Source: Trichobilharzia szidati
Taxonomy: Eukaryota > Platyhelminthes > Trematoda > Strigeidida > Schistosomatidae
Direction of reading: 5' to 3'
Assembly (NCBI GenBank): GCA_944472155.2
Contig: OX235272.1
Span: 80,606,020 to 80,670,019, forward strand
Length of the DNA: 64,000 bases
Below, one piece after another: positions 10,072 through 22,300 of this stretch. Position 1 is the stretch's first letter, and the number at the start of each line of letters is the position of its first letter. A program made the translations under genes and the position numbers. A model generated the notes under the pieces. That model ran no database searches. It had not been told where the DNA came from and was given only the letters and a program-made list of their open reading frames with translations.

Positions 10072-11220
10072 TTGAATACCTGCGTAATGTTTAAGTTTAA
10101 GGGGGATGACGGAAGCTGCTTAGGAGTAGTACCTCAGTGCCTGCGCCAAGAGATGATACAGGGATGTCACCAACTAGCTCGCACAGGCGTTGTCCAAACG
10201 GACGATCTCCTGCGACAAAGCATGTACTGGCCAGGTATGAGAGAAGACATCGAGAAGTACGTAACAACGTGTACGCAGTGTCAGCTGATGAAAGGTGATC
10301 AGTGCATACGACCGTCACCGCAGTCGGTTCTAGTGACAGCTGTAGGCGACCTGTGGTTCGTAGATGTAGTAAGACCTTTTCTACAAACATCCAATGGCAA
10401 TCAATATCTTCTGGTCATGACAGAACATGCCACACGATGGCTAGAAGCAGTCGCGATCCCTGATCAGCGAGCGAAAACGTTGACAGACACAGTGGTTCAA
10501 CAAATCGTTGCAAACCACGGTGTGCCAAAAGCGATACTGACAGACTACGGTCCGTGTTTTGAAAGCGAAGAGTTTAAAGTTCGGTTGCAAGAGTTAGGTA
10601 TCAATAAAATTAGAACAACGCTATATCATCCACAAACAAACGGACTGACGGAGAGAAATAACCGCATCCTGAAAGAGTGGCTGGCCACAAAATGCGGTAA
10701 CTGGGAGACAGAGCTTCCACTGATTCTGCTAGCACATCGTGCGTCCGCGCGAGAAACGACGAAGAAAGCACCGTTTCAGTTGATGTATGGGAAAAGACCA
10801 CGACTGCCAATACATAACAAGACCTGGCACCTCCATTAGCATTAGAGTATGACGGGATGGCGGACGGAGAGGAAAGAAGCCATCAACAACGTAAAACAAA
10901 AGCAGAAAGTGGACGCTGTGAAAGCCGAACAGAGGGTAAAGGGGAAGTACCCCTCATTCGAGATCGGAGATCAAGTCAAATGTAGACATTGGCGAAACAC
11001 TGGCGGATACGTGCCAAGGTCGTGAAGACTGCTATCAAAGTGGGAAGGACCAAACACGATCACTGCGAGACGTGGTCACATATGTACCTTCAAAAATGCA
11101 AGTAAAGAGAAGCGGGTGAACGTCAGCGAGCTCCAGAAATGGATAGAGCTAGACAAGCCAACGATGACGCCAGCACAAATAAGAGCAAGCCGACTTCAGT
11201 CCAAACGATTTAACGGGGGC
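10072..11220 (+). pseudogene. LTR-B integrase
   Basis: The frame 10072-10839 (255 residues) has an N-terminal zinc region where one of the two His appears lost (CHQLARTG for the usual H-x3-H), but CTQCQ is kept. The catalytic core carries Asp in VDVV, Asp in TDYGPCF and Glu in LTERNNR, so the D,D,E triad is readable. After 10839 the C-terminal part continues in shifted frames, including a KWEGPNTI segment near 11040. Ends before the 3' LTR. Confidence 0.8.
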
Positions 11221-11225
11221 ACGAG

Positions 11226-11564
11226 TGTGGTGAGGGATGACTGCTAGCCAAATTGGTAGACAGTAATTTAAGTCAATGTTTACGTCCTAAATATTGGTCG
11301 TGAGAAAAATAAGAACAAAGACTGATTCAACAACCAACCACAACAGACTATGCGTAGGAGTATACAATTACCACATAGATGATATGGCATTCAAGAAACA
11401 GCCACAAAGAGATGAAAGATTACCTTACAGTGAGAAACAACCAATCAGAAGATTGTGTTTTTCTGCTAAAGATAATCTAAAATAATGTACATGAAAAATT
11501 ATAAATATGTGTTGATTTCATTAATAAACGATCTGTTGCCTGGCCCTTGTGTTCTACAGTTACA
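11226..11564 (+). repeat. 3' LTR of LTR-B
   Basis: Starts TGTGGTGAGGG after a short purine stretch (ACGGGGGCACGAG) and ends CTACAGTTACA next to LTR-A sequence. The last 130-150 bases match 7293-7442. It contains AATAAA at 11523, a possible polyadenylation signal. Confidence 0.7.
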
Positions 11565-12640
11565 CTACTATTTCCATTGCACGCATAACTGGTCATAAAC
11601 TACATCTTATTGGCACTACTAACACTGGTTTGAAATCAGACAGTGGTACATTTATGAATATCCCCTACCTTTCTTGTACAGGATCTTTGCTGGAATCAAG
11701 AGCCCATAGATTATCAGATGTCAAAATCTCCCTTCGTACTGAGTTAATTGATGAATCTCTGTTCAGAGAATCAGTTCTCCAATGTTCAAAAAGTGTAGGT
11801 AACACGAAGATTCAGCCCACCCAACTCGAAACATAAGGCGATCCTGTCTTCCTAAAGCGCCGATTAATTCCATTCAGTTTGCAAGATGCAGTTAAGAAAG
11901 AGTTATACAAGATGACTGAGCATGCCATACTTATTTATGCCAGTTAAATTTTCAAATTCGGCTACTCCCATTGTGACGCCACTAAAGGCTGATGGAAAAA
12001 CATCGAGAATTTGTGGTGACTACCGCCTTACACTAAGTAGTCGTCTACCACAGCAAAGTTGCGCTACGCTAGAAACCAAAGACATTCTCCACAAGCTACA
12101 TGGCTCAAAATACTTTTCCAAAATACATCTCAAAGATGATTATTTGCAAATTCCACTTGACGAAGCTTCTAGTGCATTAACAACCAGTAATACTCCATTT
12201 GGATTGTTCAATTATACGTTCCTGTCTTTTGGTTTGGAGGTTTCACCTGCAATATTTTAAAAAGTAATAAATCAGCCGAAAAAAGGACTAGGTGGTGTTG
12301 AGTCTAACAAAGACGACATAATGTTTGATGGACCGAACATCGAATTGCATAATGAACGTCTTTCAGAACTGTTCGGGCGTTTCTGTGAAAAAATATATTC
12401 TTGTTAATCCGCCTAAATGTGGCTTTACTTTGTCGTCCGAGGATTTCGGACCTGATTCTTGTCGTTTGTCACCTATCTCTAATTCAATCACCTTCACCTA
12501 ATAACATGTCGTCGTTGAGATCATGGATTGGTACTCTTCAGTTTCACTACAGATTCATTCCCAGTTTCACTCAACTCTTATCTCCGCTTTTTGATATTGT
12601 TCCCAATAAACAATTGAAGTGAGAACAACAACATGAGAAT
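11565..12640 (+). pseudogene. LTR-A protease end and reverse transcriptase
   Basis: Starts in the late protease region (ITGHKLHLIGTTNTG), then GDPVFLKRRLIPF, PIVTPLKADGKTSRICGDYR, FSKIHLKDDYLQIPLDEA, TPFGLFNYTF and a degraded catalytic box SNKDDI (SYKDDI in the copy at 34100-36366), where family members have Y-x-DD. An in-frame TAA at 12258 replaces an Arg codon present in that copy. Further frame changes follow. Confidence 0.75.
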
Positions 12641-12649
12641 ATATGGCGA

Positions 12650-13205
12650 AAATCTTTGGAGTCTCTGAACAGACAAGCTTTCCTAAGACCGCTTCTATCG
12701 AATGATAAGTCTGTTCTCACCACTGATGCTTCTGCTATGGGTATAGCTGCACTACTTGAGCAAAATGGACAACCTGTTATTTGTATTTCAACACGTCTAA
12801 GTAAGAGTGAACAAGGGTACTCACAAAGCCAGAAAGAGGCTCTAGCAGTTGTATGGGCAATAAGACGCCTGCACAAGTATCTCTTTGCTACTGAGTTTCA
12901 CATAGTTACTGATCATCAGGCTTTGAAATTCATTCACTTCAAATGCAGAAAAATCTTTGAATAGATCATTCGCTGATGCTGTGGTTCAAAGATGGAATTT
13001 GGATCTAAGTGCATATGATTACACTATTGAACACAGATCGCCTAAGTACACACTTCATGCAGACTTCTTATCTCGCTGTTCATTATTTGAAAATTCTGCT
13101 ATTGACACTGACTGTTTATCAGTCCAGCCGTTACTTGTAAATAGAGTTCGACTTATTCACGATACTCGGAAATATTACGGATGCATTACAAATGCAACAA
13201 AATGA
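12650..13205 (+). pseudogene. LTR-A RNase H domain
   Basis: Reads LTTDASAMGIAALLEQNGQP, YSQSQKEALAVVWAIRRLHKYL and IVTDHQALKF, all RNase H hallmarks, then crosses a stop at 12961 and continues in another frame with QRWNLDLSAYDYTIEHR and HADFLSRC. Confidence 0.8.
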
Positions 13206-13289
13206 GGTTGGAATATTTAGTGTAGGCGAAGATTTCTGGACTTTTGTAAGCGAGGAGATGAGATTTCAGTCGATCCTGAAGGATTTCTA

Positions 13290-14215
13290 TGTGTGAATGA
13301 CAGAATTACTATTCCTCCGACATTAAGATGTGCGATTTTGAATGATCTTCATTCTGCTCATCTCGGAGTAGACAAGATGAAATCATTAGACCGCCTAACG
13401 TGCTGGTGGCCGCGAATTGATTCTGATATCAGAGAAAGATGGAAGAGGTGTTCCAGTTGTTTGCATAAAATTTCCTATGGGAAGTCGTCGTGGAAAGCAT
13501 GGCCTGAGTCTTGTGAGATTAGCCAGCGTATTCATGCAGATTACTGTTGTCCATTCTTAATTTCATATTATGCTTCAGTTATTGTGGATTCTTATTCTAG
13601 ATGTCCAGAAGTCATAAATAATTACAGGTAGTCCTAACGCAAAATTTACTCACAGGACGTTGATGAAGTCTTTTGGTCGAAAAGGAATTCGAGATGTCTT
13701 AGTTAATGATAATGGTACTGAGTTCACTGAGAAGAACTTCAATGATTGGCTTGAACATATGGGTTGTCGTCATCTGTACACAGCACCACGTTATCCTCAG
13801 TCTAACGGGTTGGCGGAAGATATTGGTACTACCATTAAAGAGTACCATAGAATCAATGAGTCGCAAGAATTTTGACGAGCTAGAGAGAAGTGTAGATAAC
13901 TTCCTACTTCAATATCGCAATGTGGAGCATACAAGCACCCATGAAAGTCTCGCTAAACTATTCAAATCTCGAATTCTCACAACGCATCTGATGTCCATGA
14001 CTTCTGATGTACATTATTATCGAGGGAATGACCACAGACCTTCAGTTGGAATCATACTACAGAAAACGGGAAATCGAGTGGTGAAGATATTGGACATCGA
14101 TGATTACTCAGTTCACAACAATCACCTGGATCAAGTGAAAATAAATGAAGTAGGTCGTTGTGATTATGAATTTAATGATTCCCTTACTAATCCTGATCTT
14201 GTAGATAATTCATAA
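13290..14215 (+). pseudogene. LTR-A integrase
   Basis: Zinc-binding region LHSAHLGVDKM..CSSC is complete. The core has Asp in IHADYCCPF, Asp in LVNDNGTEF and Glu in NGLAED. Frames change near 13630 and 13860; the C-terminal part (LLQYRNVEHTSTHESLAKLF) is read from 13706-14215. Ends 125 bases before the 3' LTR. Confidence 0.75.
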
Positions 14216-14340
14216 TTATGTCCAGATGATACTGATGAAAACAATATCACAGAATCAGTAGGAAGGTCACAGGGACTTCCTAGCAAATCGAGACATCAAT
14301 ATAAACACGCAAGGAGAGATTCGACATGTGGTGGATGTGG

Positions 14341-14523
14341 TGATTAACAATTTCTATCACTGTAATGTGTAAATACTTACCGCTGTTTGTTAGTATATTT
14401 ATCATATGAATTACAAATAATTCCGCCAAATACAAATTGCTAAATTCATCCGTGTCTGTGTTGTTGGTTGATTTCCTGTAATTCGGTGATTCCAAAATAC
14501 TACTATTACAATTAATTATAACA
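14341..14523 (+). repeat. 3' LTR of LTR-A
   Basis: Starts TGATTAACAATTTC and ends ATTATAACA; 183 bases like its 5' partner. Substitutions and several small balanced changes separate the two, so the insertion is not recent. Confidence 0.85.
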
Positions 14524-14959
14524 GGAACATATATACTCAGTAGCACACCTCGAAATCTCCCACTTAACCATAATTCATTCTACACATTGTCACCTCAGTG
14601 ACATCCTCAGACAGACAACTCATCGTTTTTCACCCACAGGGCTTTTCGTATGATGTCGCCCAGCGCTCTCCTCAGAGTACATCAATTACATCCACATTTC
14701 TTTTGATATAATTGTTCAGCCGATAGATATTTGGTTGGTTCGCTGTCACAGTTTCTTATTACTCATGCTTTCCTGTGGGCGACCTGATTGAAATTCAATA
14801 TCGGGCAAAAGTATCTGTTGATAGAAGTTGAAAGCCTATTGAAGGCGAACTTTGAGGCGTATGTGACAAGTCTTTGAACCCCAATGAAGGGAAGACTCGA
14901 TGTGAGTGTCAATAATTAGAATGTTTTTCTGTGTGCTTGGTGCCACAAAACTCCTAACT
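14524..14959. other. Diverged block D fragment and unassigned DNA
   Basis: The first part (about 14620-14750) resembles the end of block D next to the LTR-A insertion site at 6425-6535 (shared TATGATGTC and TTGGTTGGTTCGCTG-like stretches). The rest shows nothing I recognise. Confidence 0.4.
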
Positions 14960-15978
14960 GATTTCACAGCAATGAACAATTGTCTTCTTCACTCCTCGAT
15001 CCTGAATGGCTGACTGTGAAGTCCTCATCCATGCCGTCCTTGGTTGAAACTATACTGGTGTAGAAAGTGAAATGGACAATTTTCTTTACATTTCTCACAT
15101 TGATATTGATCAGTGTTGTTTATTGCTAGTGGATAGATATTTTATTCACCTCTTTCTTCTAGATCTTATTCCCGAAAGTGATTTTTCGTATGAACGACTT
15201 CATCTGTTTGTGATGAACACACATCTAATGTGACTAACTTGTTCATCGCACGCTCCAATTCGAGTATGATTCCACAATGACTTATTTCTGTACTTTTGGC
15301 AGTTCCGCGATTCCTAGTTTACTACCCTGTGAATCGTGATGTTCCAAAGGAAATTCATTGATGGTGTGCCAGGTCTTCACAGTTTTCATAAGTATTCAAG
15401 ATGATGATGATGATGGTGATGACAGCTGAATCCATCACTAGTTCCTTCCCATTCTGCACCACTTATCGGTGTGGTCTCAGTCATCAACATCATCTTATCT
15501 ATTATTCTGTTCCTAACAACTGTGTAAGTTGTTCTGTGCATACCTAATCTCAGTAATAAATTTCGGGAATTCCGCTGGTGAGGCGAATTCTACTGGAATT
15601 CGTCCACTGATTTTCTGTTCATGTGGATTGGTGAAATGAATAAATACGCACATGTCCTCTTGCATGTTTCATCGATTTACTCACATCATCGTCACTCATG
15701 CATTTCTTAGCATCAAACAACGCATTCTTATCTCCCACAGCCTACCATTCACGAAAAATGCAAGTCCATGTCTTCTCACTCTTCACATCACCTTATTATT
15801 CAGCCCAGAATTTCAGTGACATGAGTCCGGGATACTTACAGTGAATAACTAGAGGGATCTGGATATCCAAGTTGACAAATTGTTTCTATGTGTATCCAAA
15901 TCGAATGACTTTGAAAGCATTCGCCTAACAGTGTCATTCTCCATCATACAACGATATTTCCGACATGAATCCTATTAT

Positions 15979-16830
15979 TCACTGGAGCAAGTTGAAGTGT
16001 CTGTCATTGTGGTAGTTGAATGAGGATATAATTCGAAGCTTGTGTATGTCATCGGCATACCTGAGTGTGTGGATGGGGATTTCGCCGAGCTGTTCCCCAC
16101 GACACAAGCAACGCAGATCACGGAGGGGAAGAAGAACTTCTACAGACATCTGCAAACAGTGATGGACAAGACTCCAAGGAGATGGTGATATCAAAATTCC
16201 TCATATGAGCGATGTAAATGAGTGAACGGGAGAGAACTCGTCGACTGTCGGTAGACTTTCGGAGATATGACTGACAGTGGTGAACACTTCATTGACTTCT
16301 TCAACTTCTTTAACTAGTTCCTGATTGGAGACGGCGTGTACAAGCGCAAGGACATGAACAAGACGACATAGGTTTCACACGATGGATAAACTAAAACTCA
16401 GGTTGACGTCACATCAGCCTCAAGAATGTGTGTTAGATACAAGATGGAGAAGAGCAGATGCAGGTTCACATTATTATATGGTACGGAAAACTTCCAGAGT
16501 TGAGCTGAAAGCCTTCAAGAAACTGTAACCATACCACAATTCAAAATCAACATCCAGGAAGCCATGATGGAAACATTCACTGTTGCCATCTGAGCAAATT
16601 CGATGATATTGCGTGGCATCACCAAGGAAATCTGTATGGAAGACCACTGTATGGAACTCTCTGGAAGTGATGTTGACAGAAACGTGTAAACGCGTTTTAG
16701 GAGGAAAGAAGAAGCAGGACAAGCAGTCACTGTCTACTGAGGCGGGGAAGCTGGTAGTTGAAATGGTAAGTAGACCACATGAAAACCTACATATAATTTG
16801 TGTCGAGGACTGTCGGAAAGCAGAATAAGA
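15979..16830 (+). pseudogene. Decayed RTE-like endonuclease and linker, copy 2
   Basis: Sense strand is plus here. The frame at 16613-16828 contains ETCKRVLGGKKKQDK, resembling the T-C-E-E-V-L-G-K-K linker that follows the endonuclease in RTE-like polyproteins. Upstream frames match copies 1 and 3. No intact reading frame. Confidence 0.5.
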
Positions 16831-17092
16831 CGAAGATGATGATGATCATGAGGATAACAATAGAGAAAAAGCAAAAGTGAAGTGGAGTGAAATTAAGCAA
16901 AAATAGAATTAACAATACCAAGGTTGGATGAGGGAAGTGAAAAAGAGAATTTCGATTACAAAATATGTTTCCTTTTGTTTTGTTTAGCGCTTCGTGTATA
17001 CAGAGGCGGTGAATGCGTAGAATTTGTGCGTAGTTGAACACATACTAGCAGGTAACTTTATCACAAGTCACTCCGTATCCAACATGCACAAA

Positions 17093-18283
17093 AAACACTA
17101 GTAAGTTCTCATGAAGACTGTTGCATTGAGGGGACAAAAATTGAAACTAAGTCTAATGCAAAATACCTCGGTCTAGTTATATCTTCTGACCTTACTTGGA
17201 CATCTCATATCCTAATGATTTCTAGGAAAGTGTTCTGTCTTACCTACTACATTAGGAAACTTAGACAATCCGGAATCACCCAACCTCTACTTTCACAATT
17301 TGTCAACTCTTGTATCCTACCTATTTTACTTTACTGCTCCCCGTTAGTCTTTCCTGGTCTACTGAAAAAGGACTATTCCATCCTGAGAAGGATGTTGACA
17401 GTAATTAGTAGGACTAGTGGTGTTAATCTCAGCCAGCTCGTGACTACCTTAGTTGATAGGCATCTGAATACATGTGAAAAATGGTCTAAAACCATACTCT
17501 CAAACCCCCAACACCCCCTCTATTCCCAACTCTTGCCTTGTATCTCATCAAGTAAAACCAGAAATCAGTATAAAAGAATCTATGCTCGAACAACCAAGTA
17601 CAGGAACTCAACGATACCATACTTGGCCCGTGTTCTAAGCGACAGAGACAATGTTAAGCGTGAAACCTGTGACTTGCTTTGTTATTAACAACATAAATTC
17701 ATACTCTTTTATTTCTCTCTTATTTCGTATTCTTTAGTGAACTCCTTCTTCAAACTTACTTAGCTACCTGAAATATTAACATTGGCTTCCTTTTTTGTAC
17801 TTTACTATATTCCTTCTATTGTGTATCCACTGGTTCCGACTATATCAGCACTATGTGTATTACAAAATTGTCGTGTCATTAACCATCATGTAATTATTAG
17901 TTTTGTGGTTGTTTCTCTTATTTTCTATACTTTTCGGCAATATTAAACTGACAATCATTGTTTGTGAAGGCCATAGTCACCACCTCAAAAAGAAATTTTG
18001 TATTATTCAGGATTACTCACACTACCACCACAAACACTGCACTAGACCTTGGTAGACTTTGGTACTTTTTTGCATTCATAATTATTTTGTGTTTATCCTG
18101 TTTTTTTTTTGTTTTTGCTGTTGGTGTCTTCAGATTTATTTTTTATTTGTTTAATACTTATTTTAAATGTCGGTAAAATTAGATGCAAATATTGTAGATA
18201 TGTGCTGAAAATTCCATACTGTACCACTAGTACTGTTTCTGGAATAAAGCAAATTATTATTATTATTATTATTATTAAATCAG
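17093..18283 (+). mobile_element. 5'-truncated CR1-like non-LTR retrotransposon
   Basis: The coding end at 17215-17688 (157 codons) aligns residue by residue with the C-terminal part of the longer element at 46790-48875: YIRKLRQSGITQPLL, FVNSCILP, YCSPLVFPGLLKKD, RTSG, NSTIPYLAR. A 590-base 3' UTR follows and ends GGAATAAAGCAAATT plus ATT repeats. Flanks match the empty site in the other F copies up to GCACAAA on the left and AAATCAGAG on the right, so a short target duplication is possible. CR1/Jockey-type by overall character; clade not resolved. Confidence 0.8.
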
Positions 18284-18429
18284 AGAAGACTGTCGATACT
18301 CCAGCTATTGAAAACAAACGTTCCAGTGTCCTAATAAGCGCTTCCAAATAACCACCCGAAAAATAACATAACAATAGTTTATCCTCTGCTCAGGGTAGAA
18401 CACTCCGAACAACGAGCATACAACGAACA

Positions 18430-19389
18430 AGTTAGCCACATGAGATGTGTGAACTCATCACACACAGATGAAGTCGTTCATACGAAAAATCACCTTTCTG
18501 AATAAATCTCTGTTGCCTCCTCCATGCATAAGTGGATGAATTTCATCAGATGTTTCATAATAACAGTCGAATTCATGCGAGATGTGATCATTTCACATGT
18601 CAACATGACACTACTGATTCAGTGAGAGTGAATTAGTGTTGTGTGAAGAATCGTTTGTATTGCATATGAGTGAAAACTGAATGTGACATGAATTACTGAG
18701 TGCTGAGTAGACTGAATCGTTGAGAGTGGAGAGTCGAATTCTCAGTAGTCTCAGTAGCGATCACATCAGTGTGGTAGAAAACAAAGCCACCCACCTAATC
18801 ACACCCTACCCCACCGCCAAACACAACTCACCTAGCCCAGTCATAATTCATTCTACTCAGTTACACAAACGAGTGAGCGCTCAGGTGTGGATGAAATCAC
18901 AACAAAACTACACAATCATTCCACAAGATCAAATTCTAATTTGGGAAAGTCATCTTCCAAAAATACGACAAAATCAGATTACGCATTCCGCATTGAAGAA
19001 ACACGAAAACCAATCGGTGATATTACAAAAGCAAATGCTGGTGAAAATTTCACATGTGTACGTGAAAGTACGTGAAAACATGATGAATCAGCTAGCTGCT
19101 TCACCTTCTAGTCAACAAGACAATCACACACACCAACACACACACGTACACAAAAACACACAAGCATGAAAACACCAATTAGATCACTCACTCACACCAC
19201 TACTGACCTCAAATGAATACAACTCACAGCACGTGATTCACTCTCTCTCTCTCTTTCACACACTTCACTTCACTTCACTGTATACGTGAATTACTCTGAT
19301 CATGTGAATGCTTGTCCAGAAAGAATAAAAGCCACAAATCAACTCAGACTGACTGAATCAGTCAGTGTGTTTCAGTGTCAACCAGCAGA
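18430..19389 (+). promoter_or_regulatory. Ferritin gene 2 upstream block B and promoter
   Basis: Same layout as gene 1: tandem gtacgtgaaa motifs near 19057-19076, CA-rich run, CT tract near 19240, ACTTC repeats, TATACGTGAA, CATGTGAA, and AATAAAAG at 19324-19331. The leader is slightly shorter than in gene 1 (TGTGTTTCAG for TGTGCTTTCAG). Confidence 0.6.
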
Positions 19390-22300
19390 ATGAGTGAATC
19401 ACGAGCCAGACAGAATTTCACCAAGGAATGTGAAGATGCGCTGAACAAACAGATCAACATGGAATTGCAGGCTGCATACGACTACATGGCATTCTACACC
19501 TACTTCGATCGAGATGATGTCGCCTTCCCGAAGGCTGCTGAATTCTTCCGAAACGCGTCACTCGAGGAACGTGAGCACGCTGAGAAATTGGCGAAGTATG
19601 TGAACAAGCGTGGTGGTCGTGTTGAGTACAGTGACATAAAGGCTCCATGTAAGACGGAGTTCACAGGTGTTGAGGATGCGATGATGACAGCTCTTGCAAT
19701 GGAGAAGGCAGTGAATGAGGTGAGTGAATCAGTCTGACTGATCACTTTCTTCTGATCTGGCCCATATATTTGAGCTGATAAGCTTTGCAGAGTTTTAGAT
19801 AAACTAAATTGTTTTGATTTAAAGTCTCCTCAGTATCCTTTCACCGAGAAACTTTTTTCTAATAGGGTTTGTCGGTTTGTATGCCGCTTTTTATCTTGCC
19901 TTGTTAAGAATTCTGTCTTAATTTACTGAGGTTCCCTCCTTGTATGGAAGTACTACTGATGATTTTGATTCCTCACTGTTAGTGTTGTCTCGCGCATGTT
20001 TGACATGCATGTTGTCATTAATATTATTATTATCACTATCACTACTACCATTATTTATTATATTATTTTTACATTTTCCTCCATACTTTCTGACTAATTT
20101 ATCAGGGTAATTAATCAGTTTCAAAGCTTCTCTTATATGCCTCAATTCCTGTCTTGGATTCTTAGATTGTAATGCATGCTGAAAATTCCATTCGTGTACC
20201 ACAAATACTGTTTGGAATAAAGCTATTATTATTATTCTCCTAGGTATTACTGAGCTTTTGTGCTCTATTATTTAGACATCTCACCAATCCTATTTTCAAT
20301 GACATAGGATAGGATGATCGGAAGTCCAAATATTTGTTTGAATGTGTGGGTTTCCTGTAAACGCTTGTTTTTAACTTCCCATCTTCTTTCCTTTTCACGC
20401 TACAATCTGACATTGGAATCTCCCCTTTCTGAGTTTCCAATTCATAAGTGAACTGAATTGCCTCCAACTTTGAGTTGATGTGTTCGAAAAATCTATTTAT
20501 GTCCTGTGTTCCAAGTACAGTGAATGTGTCATCTACATACATCCACCATACGTTTGAGGTGGGACTGAATGTTTCAATCGCTGTGTTTTCCCACCTATCC
20601 ATGAATATTTCTGCCACAACCGGGGATATTGGTGACTCCATAGCAACCCCCTCAATTTGTTTGTATATTTTCTCCTGTCGTCAAGTGGCAGTTTCGTTCT
20701 AAGTTCGAGTTCTTGGTCAGAAATGAGTTCGTTTCTGACTGCCACTACAACCATATTTATTGGTATACGTGTGTATAAACTGACAATGTCAAAACTAACC
20801 ATTTTTTCTTCATTATCTAATTTTATATGATCTAATCTATGTTTCAGTTCATAATAATTTATGAGTCTAGATTCTGAGTGGCTCTTAAGGGAATTTAGTA
20901 CCATGGCTAAATATTTAGATAATTCATAAGTAGATGAATTTCTAAAATCAACTATAGGTCTAATAGGGTATCCTGATTTATGAACTTTAACAACACCATA
21001 CATTCTACTGGTGTTGTTAGTTTTGGGCATTGAATTAAACCATTTAGACTCACCTAGAAATGGCTTCATTCGGCGTATAAGGTCCGCTGTGAATTTCTTA
21101 AAGGTGTCTGATGACTTATTAATTTCTTCATGTGGTCAGGTTTGTATGCGAGTATTCTAGTGGTCCAAATAGTCTGACTTGTCTTATATTACTGTTGCAT
21201 TTCCTTTGTCTGACTTTGTGATTACTAACTCCTTGTTATTCTCAAGGTGTTTTAGGGCTTCTATCTCTGGTTTCGTCAGGTTAGACCTTCCACGTTTTTG
21301 TCATTTTAATGTTAGTGCACATTGTACCCGTACTTCGTCAGTCGTTATTTCGTCTACCCCACTTAGTGCTATTTCTATTTAGGGATGACATCCTCAGATT
21401 TCAGCTTGTCTACCGCTACATTGAAATTTAGTCCACTTTCTAATACACTTATTTCTGTAGGACGTAATATATGTGTTGAGAGATTAATAGCTGACTTTGT
21501 TTTATCGATCGCCGTTGACTTTAGATTGCTGATTTCATCGTTCTGAGATGAAGATTTCTCCTCTAATAATTTGTTGATTTCTTTGACTTGAGTGTGTTTT
21601 GACTTTTTGAAAGCTGTTGATTTGGCATTGCTAGAGGACTGTCTTATAAGTTCGTAATCCACATTGGTAACTGTTCTCGATAGCTTTTGATTCAACTGCT
21701 CAATTTAATATCTGATATGGTGCAAGTTTTTAACAATTTAGTGGATATCTTCTATTAGGCATAATTGTTGCAGACGTTCTATTCTGCTTCTAACTATCTC
21801 TGTACGATCTGGAGCTCCTAGACGGAGGCCTTTAGGAATGATATCATTTTCCAAGCATCGAATGTCCAAAATGCGCTGATTTTCATATCTCGATTCAGTT
21901 CGCGAAAATCCACTGAGATAAACGATTAGTTTATTACTCCTTGAAATAATATTAATTGTCTTCAATTCTCACTGGGAACACTAATCTGTCGAAGTGAGCT
22001 CTGTTGGTGAATATTATTCACTCAAGTGAGCTTTCATTAGATGACGATTTCCTGCTAGTCGAAGTTATCGAATTCCGTAATGGTGAATATTTTGCATGGG
22101 AGTCAACTAACCTCATCGATTGACAACATTCTTATATCTATCCATCACACATGCAGATAATCACAGACACAGACGAACACACACACACAAATTTATGGTC
22201 GTGAGCTATCACTCCAGCGCTTCAATTGGTTCATGCAGTCTACTTCAATTTATTGCTATTATTATTACTATTGTTATTATTATTATCATTATTATTATTA

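Larger units (their letters stand above)
7293..11564 (+). mobile_element. Ty3/gypsy-type LTR retrotransposon LTR-B, nested in LTR-A
   Basis: A second, distinct gypsy-type element with gag, protease, reverse transcriptase, RNase H and integrase in order. It lies between LTR-A sequences that end in the gag zinc-knuckle region on the left and resume in the protease region (after ACTACT at 11565) on the right. Its 3' LTR is complete, about 339 bases; the 5' LTR keeps only the last 130-150 bases. A deletion therefore removed the left end of LTR-B together with about 250 bases of LTR-A. The reading frames carry multiple stops. Confidence 0.8.
6557..14523 (+). mobile_element. Ty3/gypsy-type LTR retrotransposon LTR-A, copy 1, split by LTR-B
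   Basis: Two LTRs of equal length (183 bases) bound the element. The 5' LTR is followed by TTTTGACGTCGCTATGG, a degraded primer-binding site (TTTTGGCGTCGCTATGG in the copy at 55750). Gene order is gag, protease, reverse transcriptase, RNase H, integrase: Ty3/gypsy order. The element is dead: gag lost about 190 bases, the nucleocapsid and most of the protease are missing at the LTR-B junction, and pol carries stops. A 4.3-kb second element (7293-11564) interrupts it. Confidence 0.85.
14960..18350 (-). repeat. Block F, copy 2, carrying a CR1-like insertion
   Basis: Inverted match to 1-1976 and 31372-33610. The start of F lies nearest to ferritin gene 2. A CR1-like element occupies 17093-18283; copies 1 and 3 show the uninterrupted site (near 80-100 and 31450). 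Confidence 0.8.
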
